The position numbers were made by a program, and so were the translations under genes. Positions 1 through 7,570 of a stretch of 7,691 bases of DNA are shown piece by piece. The DNA comes from Prevotellaceae bacterium UBA5903 (lineage in GTDB: Bacteria; Bacteroidota; Bacteroidia; Bacteroidales; Bacteroidaceae). The first letter of the stretch is position 1, and every line of letters begins with the position of its first letter. The stretch lies in contig DJEH01000010.1 of assembly GCA_002431845.1 (NCBI GenBank), forward strand, positions 2,751 through 10,441. The letters run 5' to 3'. Below the pieces are notes generated by a model. That model had not been told where the DNA came from. It did not search any database and was given only the letters and a program-made list of their open reading frames with translations.

Positions 1-1882
<1,882 letters not shown>

Positions 1883-1929
1883 TTAGTATAATAATTTAGT
1901 TTGTTTACTTAGTTTGTAATCTTCCCTTG

Positions 1930-1963
1930 CAAATGTACGGATTTTTTTTTATATGCCTCACAA
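1930..1963 (-). promoter_or_regulatory. Bacteroidota-type promoter of the GH2 gene
   Basis: Read on the minus strand, 1937-1930 is TACATTTG, a perfect match to the Bacteroidota -7 consensus TAnnTTTG. A TTG at 1963-1961 lies 23 nt upstream, slightly far for the usual -33 TTTG. Transcription would begin near 1923 and leave a leader of about 47 nt. The leader is AT-rich, has no Shine-Dalgarno, and carries a 9-nt direct repeat (ACAAACTAA on the minus strand, at 1896-1904 and 1909-1917, 13-nt period) of unknown meaning. Confidence 0.55.
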
Positions 1964-2010
1964 TCTGATACATTAACGTTGTTTTTGCATGCATATATAT
2001 AGTTCTTGAA

Positions 2011-2055
2011 ACAAAAAAGGTTGGTTATAAGCCTATTGCAAACTTATAACCAACC
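2011..2055 (-). terminator. intrinsic terminator downstream of hsp20
   Basis: GGTTGGTTATAAG at 2019-2031 pairs perfectly with CTTATAACCAACC at 2043-2055, a 13-bp stem with an 11-nt loop. On the minus strand the stem is followed directly by TTTTTTGT (complement of 2011-2018), the usual U tract. It lies about 45 bp past the hsp20 stop and is the better of the two hairpins there for ending leftward transcription before the GH2 promoter. Confidence 0.8.
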
Positions 2056-2067
2056 TATAATTTTTAC

Positions 2068-2101
2068 AAATAGTAGCCATGTTGCATGGCTACTATTTTT
2101 T
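2068..2101. terminator. second perfect hairpin abutting the hsp20 stop codon
   Basis: AAATAGTAGCCATG (2068-2081) pairs perfectly with CATGGCTACTATTT (2085-2098), a 14-bp stem with a 3-nt loop. The hsp20 stop (2100-2102) directly abuts it. On the plus strand it runs into a T tract (2095-2101), giving a rightward terminator shape, although no rightward gene ends here. On the minus strand it forms a 3' hairpin right after the stop, in tandem with the terminator at 2011-2055. It may add termination efficiency, protect the mRNA 3' end, or block antisense transcription into hsp20. Confidence 0.55.
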
Positions 2102-2555
2102 ACTTAATCTCAATGTTCTTCAACACTTTAGCCTCTTGTTCTGGAGCGACTTTAGGTATAATGATGGTAAGAATGCCATCGGCAATGCTTGCGCTCACTT
2201 TATCGCGATCTACATCATCGGGCAATGTGTAACTTTGTTCGTAGTTACCGTATGAGAACTCGCGACGCAGATAGTGTTCGTGGCGTTCTTCGGGGTCGGA
2301 TTTCTTCTCTTCCTTATGTTCCATTTTGTTCTCAATGGCAATATGGAGCAAGCCATCATCGGTAATGTTTACGCGAACCCATTCCTTTTTCAAACCAGGC
2401 ACAGCCATTTCCATCACGTACTCATGATGTGTTTCTTTCACATTAATGGCAGGAGCTGTGACTTGTACTTGTGGGGCAAGGTCTGTATTGAAGAAAGCGT
2501 CATTAAACAAGTTGTTCAACCAATTGTTGTAATTATTTCTGCGAACTATCAACAT
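2100..2555 (-). CDS. Hsp20/alpha-crystallin family small heat-shock protein
   Basis: A 151-residue protein of normal size for a bacterial small heat-shock protein. These are ATP-independent cytoplasmic chaperones that form oligomers and hold unfolding proteins for DnaK/ClpB. A short N-terminal arm (1-32, with NNWLNNLFNDAFF) precedes the alpha-crystallin domain at about 33-135. Hallmarks include INVKETHHEYVMEMAVPG (37-54), YLRREFSYGNYEQSYTLPDDVD (95-116, written here as a motif span: Arg97-Arg98, Phe100, Tyr110-Leu111-Pro112), and GILTIIIPK (127-135). The C-terminal IxI motif used for oligomer contacts is Ile148-Glu149-Ile150. The charged stretch 78-94 (HKEEKKSDPEE and neighbours) is the variable loop before that domain's dimerising strand. 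The start is fixed by a strong Shine-Dalgarno at 2564-2569. It is transcribed alone, divergently from dnaX, and ends in two hairpins. Regulation may involve the sigma-54-like element at 2644-2660. Confidence 0.95.
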   Translation of the reverse strand: MLIVRRNNYNNWLNNLFNDAFFNTDLAPQVQVTAPAINVKETHHEYVMEMAVPGLKKEWVRVNITDDGLLHIAIENKMEHKEEKKSDPEERHEHYLRREFSYGNYEQSYTLPDDVDRDKVSASIADGILTIIIPKVAPEQEAKVLKNIEIK

Positions 2556-2563
2556 AATGTATG

Positions 2564-2569
2564 ACCTCC
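2564..2569 (-). promoter_or_regulatory. strong Shine-Dalgarno of hsp20
   Basis: The minus strand reads GGAGGT, then 8 nt, then the hsp20 ATG. This is a near-perfect Shine-Dalgarno at normal spacing. None of the other starts in this window has a comparable one: slyD, aroC and the GH2 gene have none, dnaX has AGGA only 2 nt away, and the SIMPL gene has a weak AAGGGA. Bacteroidota generally do not rely on this signal. Confidence 0.75.
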
Positions 2570-2604
2570 AATTATTTTGTTTTTTTATTTTATCATTGTT
2601 TGTT

Positions 2605-2634
2605 GCCGTGGCCTTATCGGCTTCGGCTTTCGCC
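2605..2634 (-). promoter_or_regulatory. GC-rich structured leader of hsp20
   Basis: The predicted hsp20 leader begins with GGC-GAAA-GCC (2634-2625, a GNRA-type tetraloop) and continues into GCC-gaa-GCC-gataa-GGC-cac-GGC (2627-2605). The two foldings share a GCC arm (2625-2627), so they are alternatives. An A-rich, unstructured stretch of about 35 nt follows before the Shine-Dalgarno. Likely roles are 5'-end protection or regulation. No pairing that would hide the Shine-Dalgarno is evident. Confidence 0.4.
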
Positions 2635-2643
2635 TATAGTTTT

Positions 2644-2660
2644 CGCAATTAATGTGCCAA
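2644..2660 (-). promoter_or_regulatory. sigma-54-like (-24/-12) promoter of hsp20
   Basis: The minus strand reads TTGGCAC-ATTAA-TTGCG. This matches the RpoN consensus TGGCAC-N5-TTGC, with GG and GC exactly 12 nt apart as required. Transcription would start near 2633, giving a leader of about 78 nt. No TAnnTTTG element was found upstream of hsp20 on this strand, so this is the best promoter candidate. The match and spacing are seen; sigma-54 use is inference. Confidence 0.5.
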
Positions 2661-2717
2661 TGCTTATCTATGCAGAAGAGTGGCCAAAATGACGATAATA
2701 AGGCAATAATGAGGCAA

Positions 2718-2730
2718 TTATGTCACATAA
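2718..2730. repeat. 13-nt perfect palindrome in the hsp20-dnaX divergent region
   Basis: TTATGT-C-ACATAA is a perfect 6-1-6 inverted repeat. It is centred about 91 bp upstream of the predicted sigma-54-type start of hsp20, where enhancer-binding activators commonly bind, and about 100 bp upstream of the dnaX -7 element. A second TGTCAC occurs 22 bp away at 2743-2748, and AGGCAAT is repeated at 2701-2707 and 2712-2718. A protein-binding site is plausible; no regulator is recognised. Confidence 0.35.
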
Positions 2731-2795
2731 ATGGCGAAAAATTGTCACTCAGCAACCCTATGAAAGCAATACCATTGTGCTGAAATACCAAAGGC

Positions 2796-2830
2796 TTCGT
2801 ATGATAAATACAAAAAAAACATTACCTTTG
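2796..2830 (+). promoter_or_regulatory. Bacteroidota-type promoter of dnaX
   Basis: TACCTTTG at 2823-2830 matches the -7 consensus TAnnTTTG exactly. A weak -33-like TTCG lies at 2796-2799, 23 nt upstream. A start near 2837 gives a very short leader of about 15 nt before the ATG at 2852. Confidence 0.55.
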
Positions 2831-2851
2831 CTACATCATTGTTTTTAGGAA

Positions 2852-4723
2852 ATGGAAAACTACATTGTATCTGCACGAAAATATCGTCCGATGACGTTTG
2901 ATAGTGTGGTGGGACAGCATGCTCTGACCACTACGCTAAAAAATGCTATTGCACAAGGCAAATTGGCCCATGCTTATTTGTTTTGTGGACCACGCGGTGT
3001 GGGCAAAACAACCTGTGCACGCATTTTTGCTAAAACTATCAACTGCATGTCGCCCACACCTGAGGGCGAAGCTTGTAACGAGTGCGAAAGTTGTAGGGCA
3101 TTTAATGAACAGCGCTCATTTAATATCCATGAACTTGATGCAGCATCGAACAATGGTGTGGAGGACATAAGAGGTTTGATAGAGCAGGTGCAGATACCCC
3201 CTCAAGTGGGACGCTACAAGGTGTTTATCATCGACGAGGTGCACATGCTCTCTACAGCAGCATTCAATGCATTCCTTAAAACACTCGAAGAACCACCAGC
3301 ACACGCCATATTTGTGCTTGCCACAACAGAGAAGCATGCTATATTGCCTACAATATTGAGCCGCTGTCAAATATTCGATTTTGCACGCATCACATTGAAT
3401 GATACGATAAAGCACCTTGAATATGTGGCAGGAAAAGAAGGCATTAAGTACGAACCAGAGGCTTTGCACGTGATTGCAGAAAAGGCAGATGGTGGTATGC
3501 GCGATGCTTTATCAATATTTGACCAAGTGACGAGCTATTGCGAAGGAAATATAACCTATCAAAAGGTAATAGAAGACCTCAATGTGCTTGATTATGATAC
3601 TTATTTTAGTATGACAGATACATTGATAAAGGGGGATATACCTAAAGCAATGACCTCGCTCAACGGCATTTTGGCAAAAGGATTTGAAGGCAACTATTTT
3701 ATAGGTGGATTAGCATCTCATTTTCGCAACCTATTGATGAGTCGTGACGAACAAACTCTTCCGCTGTTGGACGTGAGTGACCAAGTTCGCCAACGCTATC
3801 ATCAACAAGCTATGCAATGCAACCCGAAGTTGCTTTATAGAGCTCTGAAGCTGTGTAGTAACTGCGATATGCATTACAATGCTTCGCGAAACAAACGTTT
3901 GCTTGTTGAGCTAACACTCATCGAAGTGGCACAAGCAGCAACGGGCGAAGACGAAGATGTGGGCTGTGGGCGTCGCCCTATACGACGACTAAAACCTATA
4001 TTTAAACACGTTGCTGCGGCTCCGCAGCAACCTAATAATACGGCTAAAACTGCACCTAGTGGTATTGTTAGCACACACACTAACTTAACCACACAAAAGG
4101 GCAATACAACTGCCTCACAAACACAGCAACAAACCGCTTCAGCTACATCTTCTCAGTCTACGTATGCCACGCTTTCGGCTGCAGCATCAGCCTCTACCAG
4201 GTACCATGGAAGGCCTGCTCAAACCATTTCGCTTCGTGGCCTTCAGCAGCAACTTCATGCCACTACTCCAAGTGTGCAGAGTGAAAGTCTGACAAAGATG
4301 CAAGGCGATAGCATGCAACAAGCTACTGCATCATTGCATCAAGGACAACGAGAGCAAACCCCGTTTGATAACGACAGACTTACTTACTATTGGTTTAGAT
4401 ATGCGCAACAATTGCCAGCTACTAAAAAAGCTATGAGCGAACGCATGAAAGCCATGCATCCCATTGTTGATACAAAAACGTGGAAAGTAAGTGTTGATGT
4501 AGAGAACGACATGGTAGCAGATTATTTGCATAAAGAGCAAGTAACGCTTATAAGCTATTTACGCATGCAGTTGCGAAACGATTACATCACGTTGCAAATA
4601 ACGATTGTGGCTAATAACTCAGCAAAAAGAGCTTTCAGCCGTTTAGAGCAATATAAAGATATGCTAAAGCGTTCGCCCGAACTTGAAATGTTGCGCAAGG
4701 AACTTGACCTTGAGTTGGCATAA
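2852..4723 (+). CDS. dnaX: DNA polymerase III subunit gamma/tau (clamp loader)
   Basis: A 623-residue DnaX, the ATPase of the clamp loader that places the sliding clamp on DNA and tethers polymerase cores at the replication fork. The AAA+ module is complete: opening box YRPMTFDSVVGQ (11-22), Walker A GPRGVGKT (46-53), zinc-binding cysteines 65, 75, 78 and 81, Walker B IIDEVH (126-131), sensor 1 around ATTE (157-160), the SRC motif (170-172, with the arginine finger Arg171) and sensor 2 GGMRDA (214-219). The lid and collar domains run to about residue 365. A low-complexity linker rich in Gln, Thr, Ala and Ser follows (about 365-505), then a conserved-looking C-terminal domain (FDNDRLTYYWFRYAQQLP to the end) as in tau forms of Bacteroidota. 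No convincing programmed frameshift site for a separate gamma form was found in the linker. It starts with ATG after its own -7 element and may be co-transcribed with slyD 88 bp downstream. Confidence 0.98.
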   Translation: MENYIVSARKYRPMTFDSVVGQHALTTTLKNAIAQGKLAHAYLFCGPRGVGKTTCARIFAKTINCMSPTPEGEACNECESCRAFNEQRSFNIHELDAASNNGVEDIRGLIEQVQIPPQVGRYKVFIIDEVHMLSTAAFNAFLKTLEEPPAHAIFVLATTEKHAILPTILSRCQIFDFARITLNDTIKHLEYVAGKEGIKYEPEALHVIAEKADGGMRDALSIFDQVTSYCEGNITYQKVIEDLNVLDYDTYFSMTDTLIKGDIPKAMTSLNGILAKGFEGNYFIGGLASHFRNLLMSRDEQTLPLLDVSDQVRQRYHQQAMQCNPKLLYRALKLCSNCDMHYNASRNKRLLVELTLIEVAQAATGEDEDVGCGRRPIRRLKPIFKHVAAAPQQPNNTAKTAPSGIVSTHTNLTTQKGNTTASQTQQQTASATSSQSTYATLSAAASASTRYHGRPAQTISLRGLQQQLHATTPSVQSESLTKMQGDSMQQATASLHQGQREQTPFDNDRLTYYWFRYAQQLPATKKAMSERMKAMHPIVDTKTWKVSVDVENDMVADYLHKEQVTLISYLRMQLRNDYITLQITIVANNSAKRAFSRLEQYKDMLKRSPELEMLRKELDLELA

Positions 4724-4731
4724 CAATAAGC

Positions 4732-4769
4732 AAGGTGCAAAATTGTGAGCAGAAATATGCAATCACCTT
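4732..4769 (+). other. imperfect stem-loop between dnaX and slyD
   Basis: AAGGTG (4732-4737) plus ATTG (4742-4745) pair with CAATCACCTT (4760-4769), a 10-bp stem with a 4-nt bulge and a 14-nt loop. No U tract follows, so it is a poor terminator. It could be a processing or attenuation element within a dnaX-slyD transcript. The 88-bp gap has no clear TAnnTTTG promoter, which favours read-through from dnaX. Confidence 0.3.
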
Positions 4770-4811
4770 AAATATAGACAATAAAATATCATATTAATAT
4801 ACAATAACTAC

Positions 4812-5435
4812 ATGGAACAAACTCCACACAAGTATGTAACCGTAGCATACGAACTCTTTACAGATAACGAAAAAGGTATTCATGAACTTGTAGAAAAAGC
4901 TCCCGCAGAGCATCCATTCCAGTTTATCTCTGGTATGGGCTTTGCACTTGATAGTTTTGAGGATAAAATACTTGCTTTGGCTGAAGGTGAGAACTTTGAT
5001 TTTGTGCTGAAACAAGATGAGGCTTATGGTCCTTACGAGCAAGACCACGTAATAGAACTTCCAAAGGAAACGTTCAGCATAAATGGTAAGTTTGATAAGG
5101 ATATGGTTTATCCTGGTGCTGTGCTTCCACTTGTTAATGCCGATGGCGTACGCTTCAATGGTTTAGTGCTTGAGGTAAAAGATAATACTATAATCATTGA
5201 TCTTAACCATCCTCTGTCGGGTAAGGATCTCCATTTTAAGGGACAAGTTATCGTGAAGCGCGATGCTACTGATGAAGAGATTAAAGAACTTGCCAACATG
5301 ATGAGTGGTGAGGGCGGTTGTAGTGGTTGTGGTGGCGAAGGCGGCTGCCATGGCGACTGCCACGAACATGGCGAAGGTGGATGCTGTGGTGGTCATCATC
5401 ATGAGCATGGCGAAGGCTGTTGCCATAATCACTAA
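4812..5435 (+). CDS. slyD: SlyD-type FKBP peptidyl-prolyl cis-trans isomerase with metal-binding tail
   Basis: A 207-residue cytoplasmic SlyD-like protein. This family catalyses proline isomerisation, acts as a chaperone and, in E. coli, supplies nickel to hydrogenase. The FKBP part is split by the chaperone 'insert-in-flap' domain, as expected: YVTVAYELF (8-16), HPFQFISGMGFALDSFEDKILALAEGE (34-60, the FKBP core with Phe36, Gly41 and Gly43), the insert (about 70-125, starting DEAYGPYEQ), and LNHPLSGKDLHFKGQVI (131-147), closing the FKBP fold. The tail from about 165 is strongly enriched in Gly, Cys and His: eight cysteines (170, 173, 179, 183, 191, 192, 203, 204) and nine histidines, with HEHGEG repeated twice. 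Such tails bind Ni, Zn, Co or Cu. The tail is as long and ligand-rich as in proteobacterial SlyD. No Shine-Dalgarno is visible. A strong hairpin follows at 5452-5492. Confidence 0.93.
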   Translation: MEQTPHKYVTVAYELFTDNEKGIHELVEKAPAEHPFQFISGMGFALDSFEDKILALAEGENFDFVLKQDEAYGPYEQDHVIELPKETFSINGKFDKDMVYPGAVLPLVNADGVRFNGLVLEVKDNTIIIDLNHPLSGKDLHFKGQVIVKRDATDEEIKELANMMSGEGGCSGCGGEGGCHGDCHEHGEGGCCGGHHHEHGEGCCHNH

Positions 5436-5451
5436 TATTTAAAACAAGTAG

Positions 5452-5492
5452 GCAAATAGGTATTCAAAATGTTTATTTGAATACCTATTTGC
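5452..5492 (+). terminator. 17-bp hairpin after slyD
   Basis: GCAAATAGGTATTCAAA (5452-5468) pairs perfectly with TTTGAATACCTATTTGC (5476-5492) around a 7-nt loop. It begins 17 bp after the slyD stop and is followed by TATTTA rather than a pure U run, so termination may be partial. It is AT-rich but long. Only 57 bp separate it from aroC, and no consensus -7 element was found there, so aroC may depend on read-through or on an unrecognised promoter. Confidence 0.65.
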
Positions 5493-5549
5493 TATTTACG
5501 ACTATAAAAACATCAACACATAGCAACAATTAGAAACAAACTGACAATA

Positions 5550-6623
5550 ATGAATACATTTGGCAATATATTTCGTTTAACAACTTTCGGTGAGAGTCAT
5601 GGTGCTGGCATCGGAGGAGTCATAGACGGAATGCCCGCAGGCGTAAAGGTTGATTTAGATTTCTTGCAGTTTGAACTCAACCGACGCAAACCAGGCCAAA
5701 GCAATTTGACCACTGCACGCAAAGAGAGTGATAAAGTGCAAATACTTTCGGGGGTTTTTGAGGGGGTTACTACAGGTTGTCCTATAGGCTTTTTTGTACC
5801 CAACGAGAACCAACATTCAAATGATTACGATAATATGCGCGATGTGTTTCGCCCGTCGCATGCCGATTTTACTTACCAATGCAAGTATGGCATACGCGAT
5901 CACAGAGGCGGTGGACGTACATCTGCACGCGAAACGATAGCGCGTGTTGTTGGAGGTGCTTTTGCCAAAATGGCCTTACGCAGTAAAGGCATTCAGATTA
6001 CTGCATACACCTCTCAAGTAGGGAACATTGTGCTCAATGGAGGATACAATGACTACGATTTTAATAATATCGAAAAAAATCCTGTGCGCTGCCCCGATAT
6101 GGATACTGCCGAAAAAATGGCACAACTCATAGCAGAGGTAAAGGCTGATGGTGACACAATAGGTGGTGTAATAACTGCTGTCATTAAGGGCTGTCCCGTA
6201 GGATTAGGTGACCCCGTGTTTGGCAAGTTGCATGCACAATTAGGCGCAGCCATGCTTAGCATCAATGCGGTGAAAGGTTTTGAGTATGGCGAGGGTTTTG
6301 CAGGAGTAACGGCAAGAGGAAGCGAGCAAAACGATATTTTCATACCCGACGGAAATGGTGGTATAACCACACGCACCAACCACAGTGGTGGTATTCAAGG
6401 GGGATTGAGTAATGGTCAAGATATATACTTCCGTGTAGCGTTTAAGCCAGTTGCAACACTCTTGCGTGAGCAACCAACAGTGGATAAAAATGGCAATCCT
6501 ACGATATTGAAAGCACGTGGACGTCATGATCCATGCGTTTTGCCACGTGCCGTGCCTATTGTCGAAGCTATGGCTGCCATGGTAATTCTTGACAATATAA
6601 TGCTTGATAAAGCTGCAAAATAA
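5550..6623 (+). CDS. aroC: chorismate synthase
   Basis: A 357-residue AroC, full length for the family. It converts 5-enolpyruvylshikimate-3-phosphate to chorismate, the last shikimate-pathway step, using reduced FMN as a cofactor without net redox change, in the cytoplasm. The three family signatures are intact: GESHG (14-18, with the key His17), the block RPSHADFTY to [18 protein letters not shown] (101-137, with the FMN/EPSP-binding His104 and Arg-rich loop), and [21 protein letters not shown] (323-343, with the conserved RHDPC). RRKPGQ (45-50), a substrate-binding motif, is also present. The start ATG gives the usual N-terminus [18 protein letters not shown]. It ends in tandem stops TAATAA. 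There are no other aro genes beside it. A separate flavin reductase is presumed to supply reduced FMN, as in other monofunctional bacterial enzymes. Confidence 0.98.
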   Translation: MNTFGNIFRLTTFGESHGAGIGGVIDGMPAGVKVDLDFLQFELNRRKPGQSNLTTARKESDKVQILSGVFEGVTTGCPIGFFVPNENQHSNDYDNMRDVFRPSHADFTYQCKYGIRDHRGGGRTSARETIARVVGGAFAKMALRSKGIQITAYTSQVGNIVLNGGYNDYDFNNIEKNPVRCPDMDTAEKMAQLIAEVKADGDTIGGVITAVIKGCPVGLGDPVFGKLHAQLGAAMLSINAVKGFEYGEGFAGVTARGSEQNDIFIPDGNGGITTRTNHSGGIQGGLSNGQDIYFRVAFKPVATLLREQPTVDKNGNPTILKARGRHDPCVLPRAVPIVEAMAAMVILDNIMLDKAAK

Positions 6624-6638
6624 TAAGAAACTAATTTT

Positions 6639-6664
6639 TTGCAAACTTTTCTTTGCAATTTCTT
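6639..6664 (+). terminator. weak terminator after aroC
   Basis: TTGCAAA (6639-6645) pairs with TTTGCAA (6652-6658) around a 6-nt loop, followed by TTTCTT. It lies 16 bp past the aroC stop. The short AT-rich stem suggests partial termination, with the rest stopping at 6764-6802. Confidence 0.4.
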
Positions 6665-6693
6665 GGTTTGTTAATAACATTATTATATATTTG
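6663..6693 (+). promoter_or_regulatory. promoter-like element with no annotated gene behind it
   Basis: TATATTTG at 6686-6693 is an exact TAnnTTTG -7 match. A TTG at 6663-6665 sits 20 nt upstream, the expected -33 spacing. Rightward transcription from about 6700 would reach the terminator at 6764-6802 without meeting a large ORF. Confidence 0.5.
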
Positions 6694-6711
6694 CAGTATC
6701 AAGTTGTCGTG

Positions 6712-6780
6712 ATGATAACGCTATCAAATAGTTTAGTTAAGTCTAGTTTAGTTTTTGTGTTGGTTAATGGAGGCTCGTAG
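6712..6780 (+). CDS. possible 22-residue small protein inside the candidate RNA
   Basis: ATG at 6712-6714 opens a frame encoding MITLSNSLVKSSLVFVLVNG followed by Gly-Ser and TAG at 6778-6780. It starts about 12 nt after the predicted transcript start, contains a short hydrophobic run (SLVFVLV), and ends inside the loop of the terminator. No Shine-Dalgarno is seen. An ORF this short is expected by chance, so it is a weak candidate only. Confidence 0.15.
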   Translation: MITLSNSLVKSSLVFVLVNGGS

Positions 6781-6802
6781 AGACGATGCCTCCATTAATT
6801 TT
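6764..6802 (+). terminator. intrinsic terminator of the short RNA or aroC transcript
   Basis: TTAATGGAGGC (6764-6774) pairs perfectly with GCCTCCATTAA (6788-6798), an 11-bp stem. Inside, TCGT and ACGA pair further around an AGAG loop with one bulged T. TTTT follows at 6799-6802. This is a strong rightward terminator. Confidence 0.75.
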
Positions 6803-6806
6803 ATAT

Positions 6807-6846
6807 AAAAAAGAATGCATCCAATAGTAAATATGATGCATTCTTT
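6807..6846 (-). terminator. intrinsic terminator of the SIMPL-domain gene
   Basis: AAAGAATGCATC (6810-6821) pairs perfectly with GATGCATTCTTT (6835-6846), a 12-bp stem with a 13-nt loop. On the minus strand the stem runs into a tract of six T (complement of 6807-6812). It lies 16 bp past the stop of the leftward gene, facing the rightward terminator at 6764-6802. Confidence 0.75.
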
Positions 6847-6862
6847 ATGAGAGAGCATATGT

Positions 6863-7570
6863 TTAGTTCTCTACAAAGTAGTCTATAGAAGTAACAACTC
6901 TCACCTTTTTGATGTAAGGTGTGTATTGGTCGCGGTCTTCAATCGTAAATAGTCCTTGTGAGGCCGTTTTAATTTTCCCAATTTTACTATTAGAGTCGTT
7001 TGAAAATTTGATTGCAGCTTCCCTCGCATTTTTGGTAGCCTCTTCAATCATCTGTGGTTTGACTTTGTTTAAACTCGTAAATTCGTATTGAACTTTACTA
7101 TCGTAGTCGCCTGCGGATATTGCTATTCCTTGCTTTAGCAATTCGCCCATTCGCGTCATAAGTTTACGTGCTTCTTCAACGTGTGACGATGTAACCATGA
7201 TAATGCTCGTAACATTGTAGCGGTCGCGTGCGTGGTCTGTTTCAGAAACATAGCGATCGGCCTTTAAATCGACTATTGATGGTGCATTAATGCTTATGTC
7301 TGCTTGCGGAATGCCATTTGATACAAGAAACTTAACAATGCCATTGTTCACGTTACTTAGTTGTGTGTAAATGGTTTGTAGATCATTACCAGTAGTTTTG
7401 TATACAACAGGCCAATTCACTCGATCTGCTTCCACCTCGCGCTCTGCCAGTCCCCTCACGCTCACAACACGGTCTTTTGCAGAAAAAGTTGAAAGCCCCA
7501 AATAGATAAATAGTCCCAAAAGTATTAAGCCAACACTCAAGATGATGGCTTCAATTCGATAGTTCTTCAT
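6863..7570 (-). CDS. SIMPL-domain (DUF541/COG2859-like) membrane-anchored protein
   Basis: A 235-residue protein. Residues about 7-28 form one hydrophobic segment (IEAIILSVGLILLGLFIYLGLS) without a clear cleavage site, so it is probably an inner-membrane anchor with the rest in the periplasm. Residues 34-233 form the SIMPL domain. It opens with VVSVRGLAEREVEADRVNWPV, which matches the 'V-x-V-x-G-x-[AG]-x-x-x-V-x-AD' opening of the family, and closes with VRVVTSIDYFVEN. The mixed pattern of helices and strands (EEARKLMTRMGELLKQGIAIS; EEATKNAREAAIKFSNDS) is typical. The family includes E. coli YggE and mammalian SIMPL; its bacterial function is not settled, with links to oxidative stress and ring-shaped oligomers. 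It appears to be transcribed alone. The start has a weak AAGGGA 10 nt upstream. Confidence 0.88.
   Translation of the reverse strand: MKNYRIEAIILSVGLILLGLFIYLGLSTFSAKDRVVSVRGLAEREVEADRVNWPVVYKTTGNDLQTIYTQLSNVNNGIVKFLVSNGIPQADISINAPSIVDLKADRYVSETDHARDRYNVTSIIMVTSSHVEEARKLMTRMGELLKQGIAISAGDYDSKVQYEFTSLNKVKPQMIEEATKNAREAAIKFSNDSNSKIGKIKTASQGLFTIEDRDQYTPYIKKVRVVTSIDYFVEN

Larger units (their letters stand above)
6700..6803 (+). ncRNA. candidate small RNA of about 100 nt (or 3' end of the aroC mRNA)
   Basis: The interval is bounded by a Bacteroidota -7/-33 pair and by a strong intrinsic terminator, the classic outline of a small RNA. It contains a 10-nt direct repeat TAGTTTAGTT (6729-6738 and 6744-6753, 15-nt period) in the single-stranded part before the terminator stem. 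It also contains the short ORF described separately. It matches no RNA family I can recognise. It may instead be just the aroC 3' UTR, or a 3'-UTR-derived small RNA with its own promoter. Confidence 0.35.

Noticed and set aside
2556..2634. RNA thermometer (ROSE or fourU type) in the hsp20 leader
   Set aside because: No segment complementary to GGAGGT was found in the leader, and the bases just upstream of it are A-rich and unpaired. A thermometer would need to sequester that site.
2938..2944. In-phase slippery heptamer A AAA AAT in dnaX
   Set aside because: It has the X XXY YYZ form, but lies at codons 29-31, before Walker A. A shift there would destroy the protein rather than make a gamma subunit.
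4424..4430. Run of six A in the C-terminal part of dnaX as a gamma-producing frameshift site
   Set aside because: The phase is T AAA AAA G, not A AAA AAG, so tandem slippage pairs poorly. It lies near codon 525, well past the linker, so the product would not be a typical gamma.
5163..5432. Minus-strand open frame opposite the slyD tail
   Set aside because: Its repetitive Met/Thr/Ala-rich translation is just the complement of the Gly/Cys/His codon repeats of the real gene.
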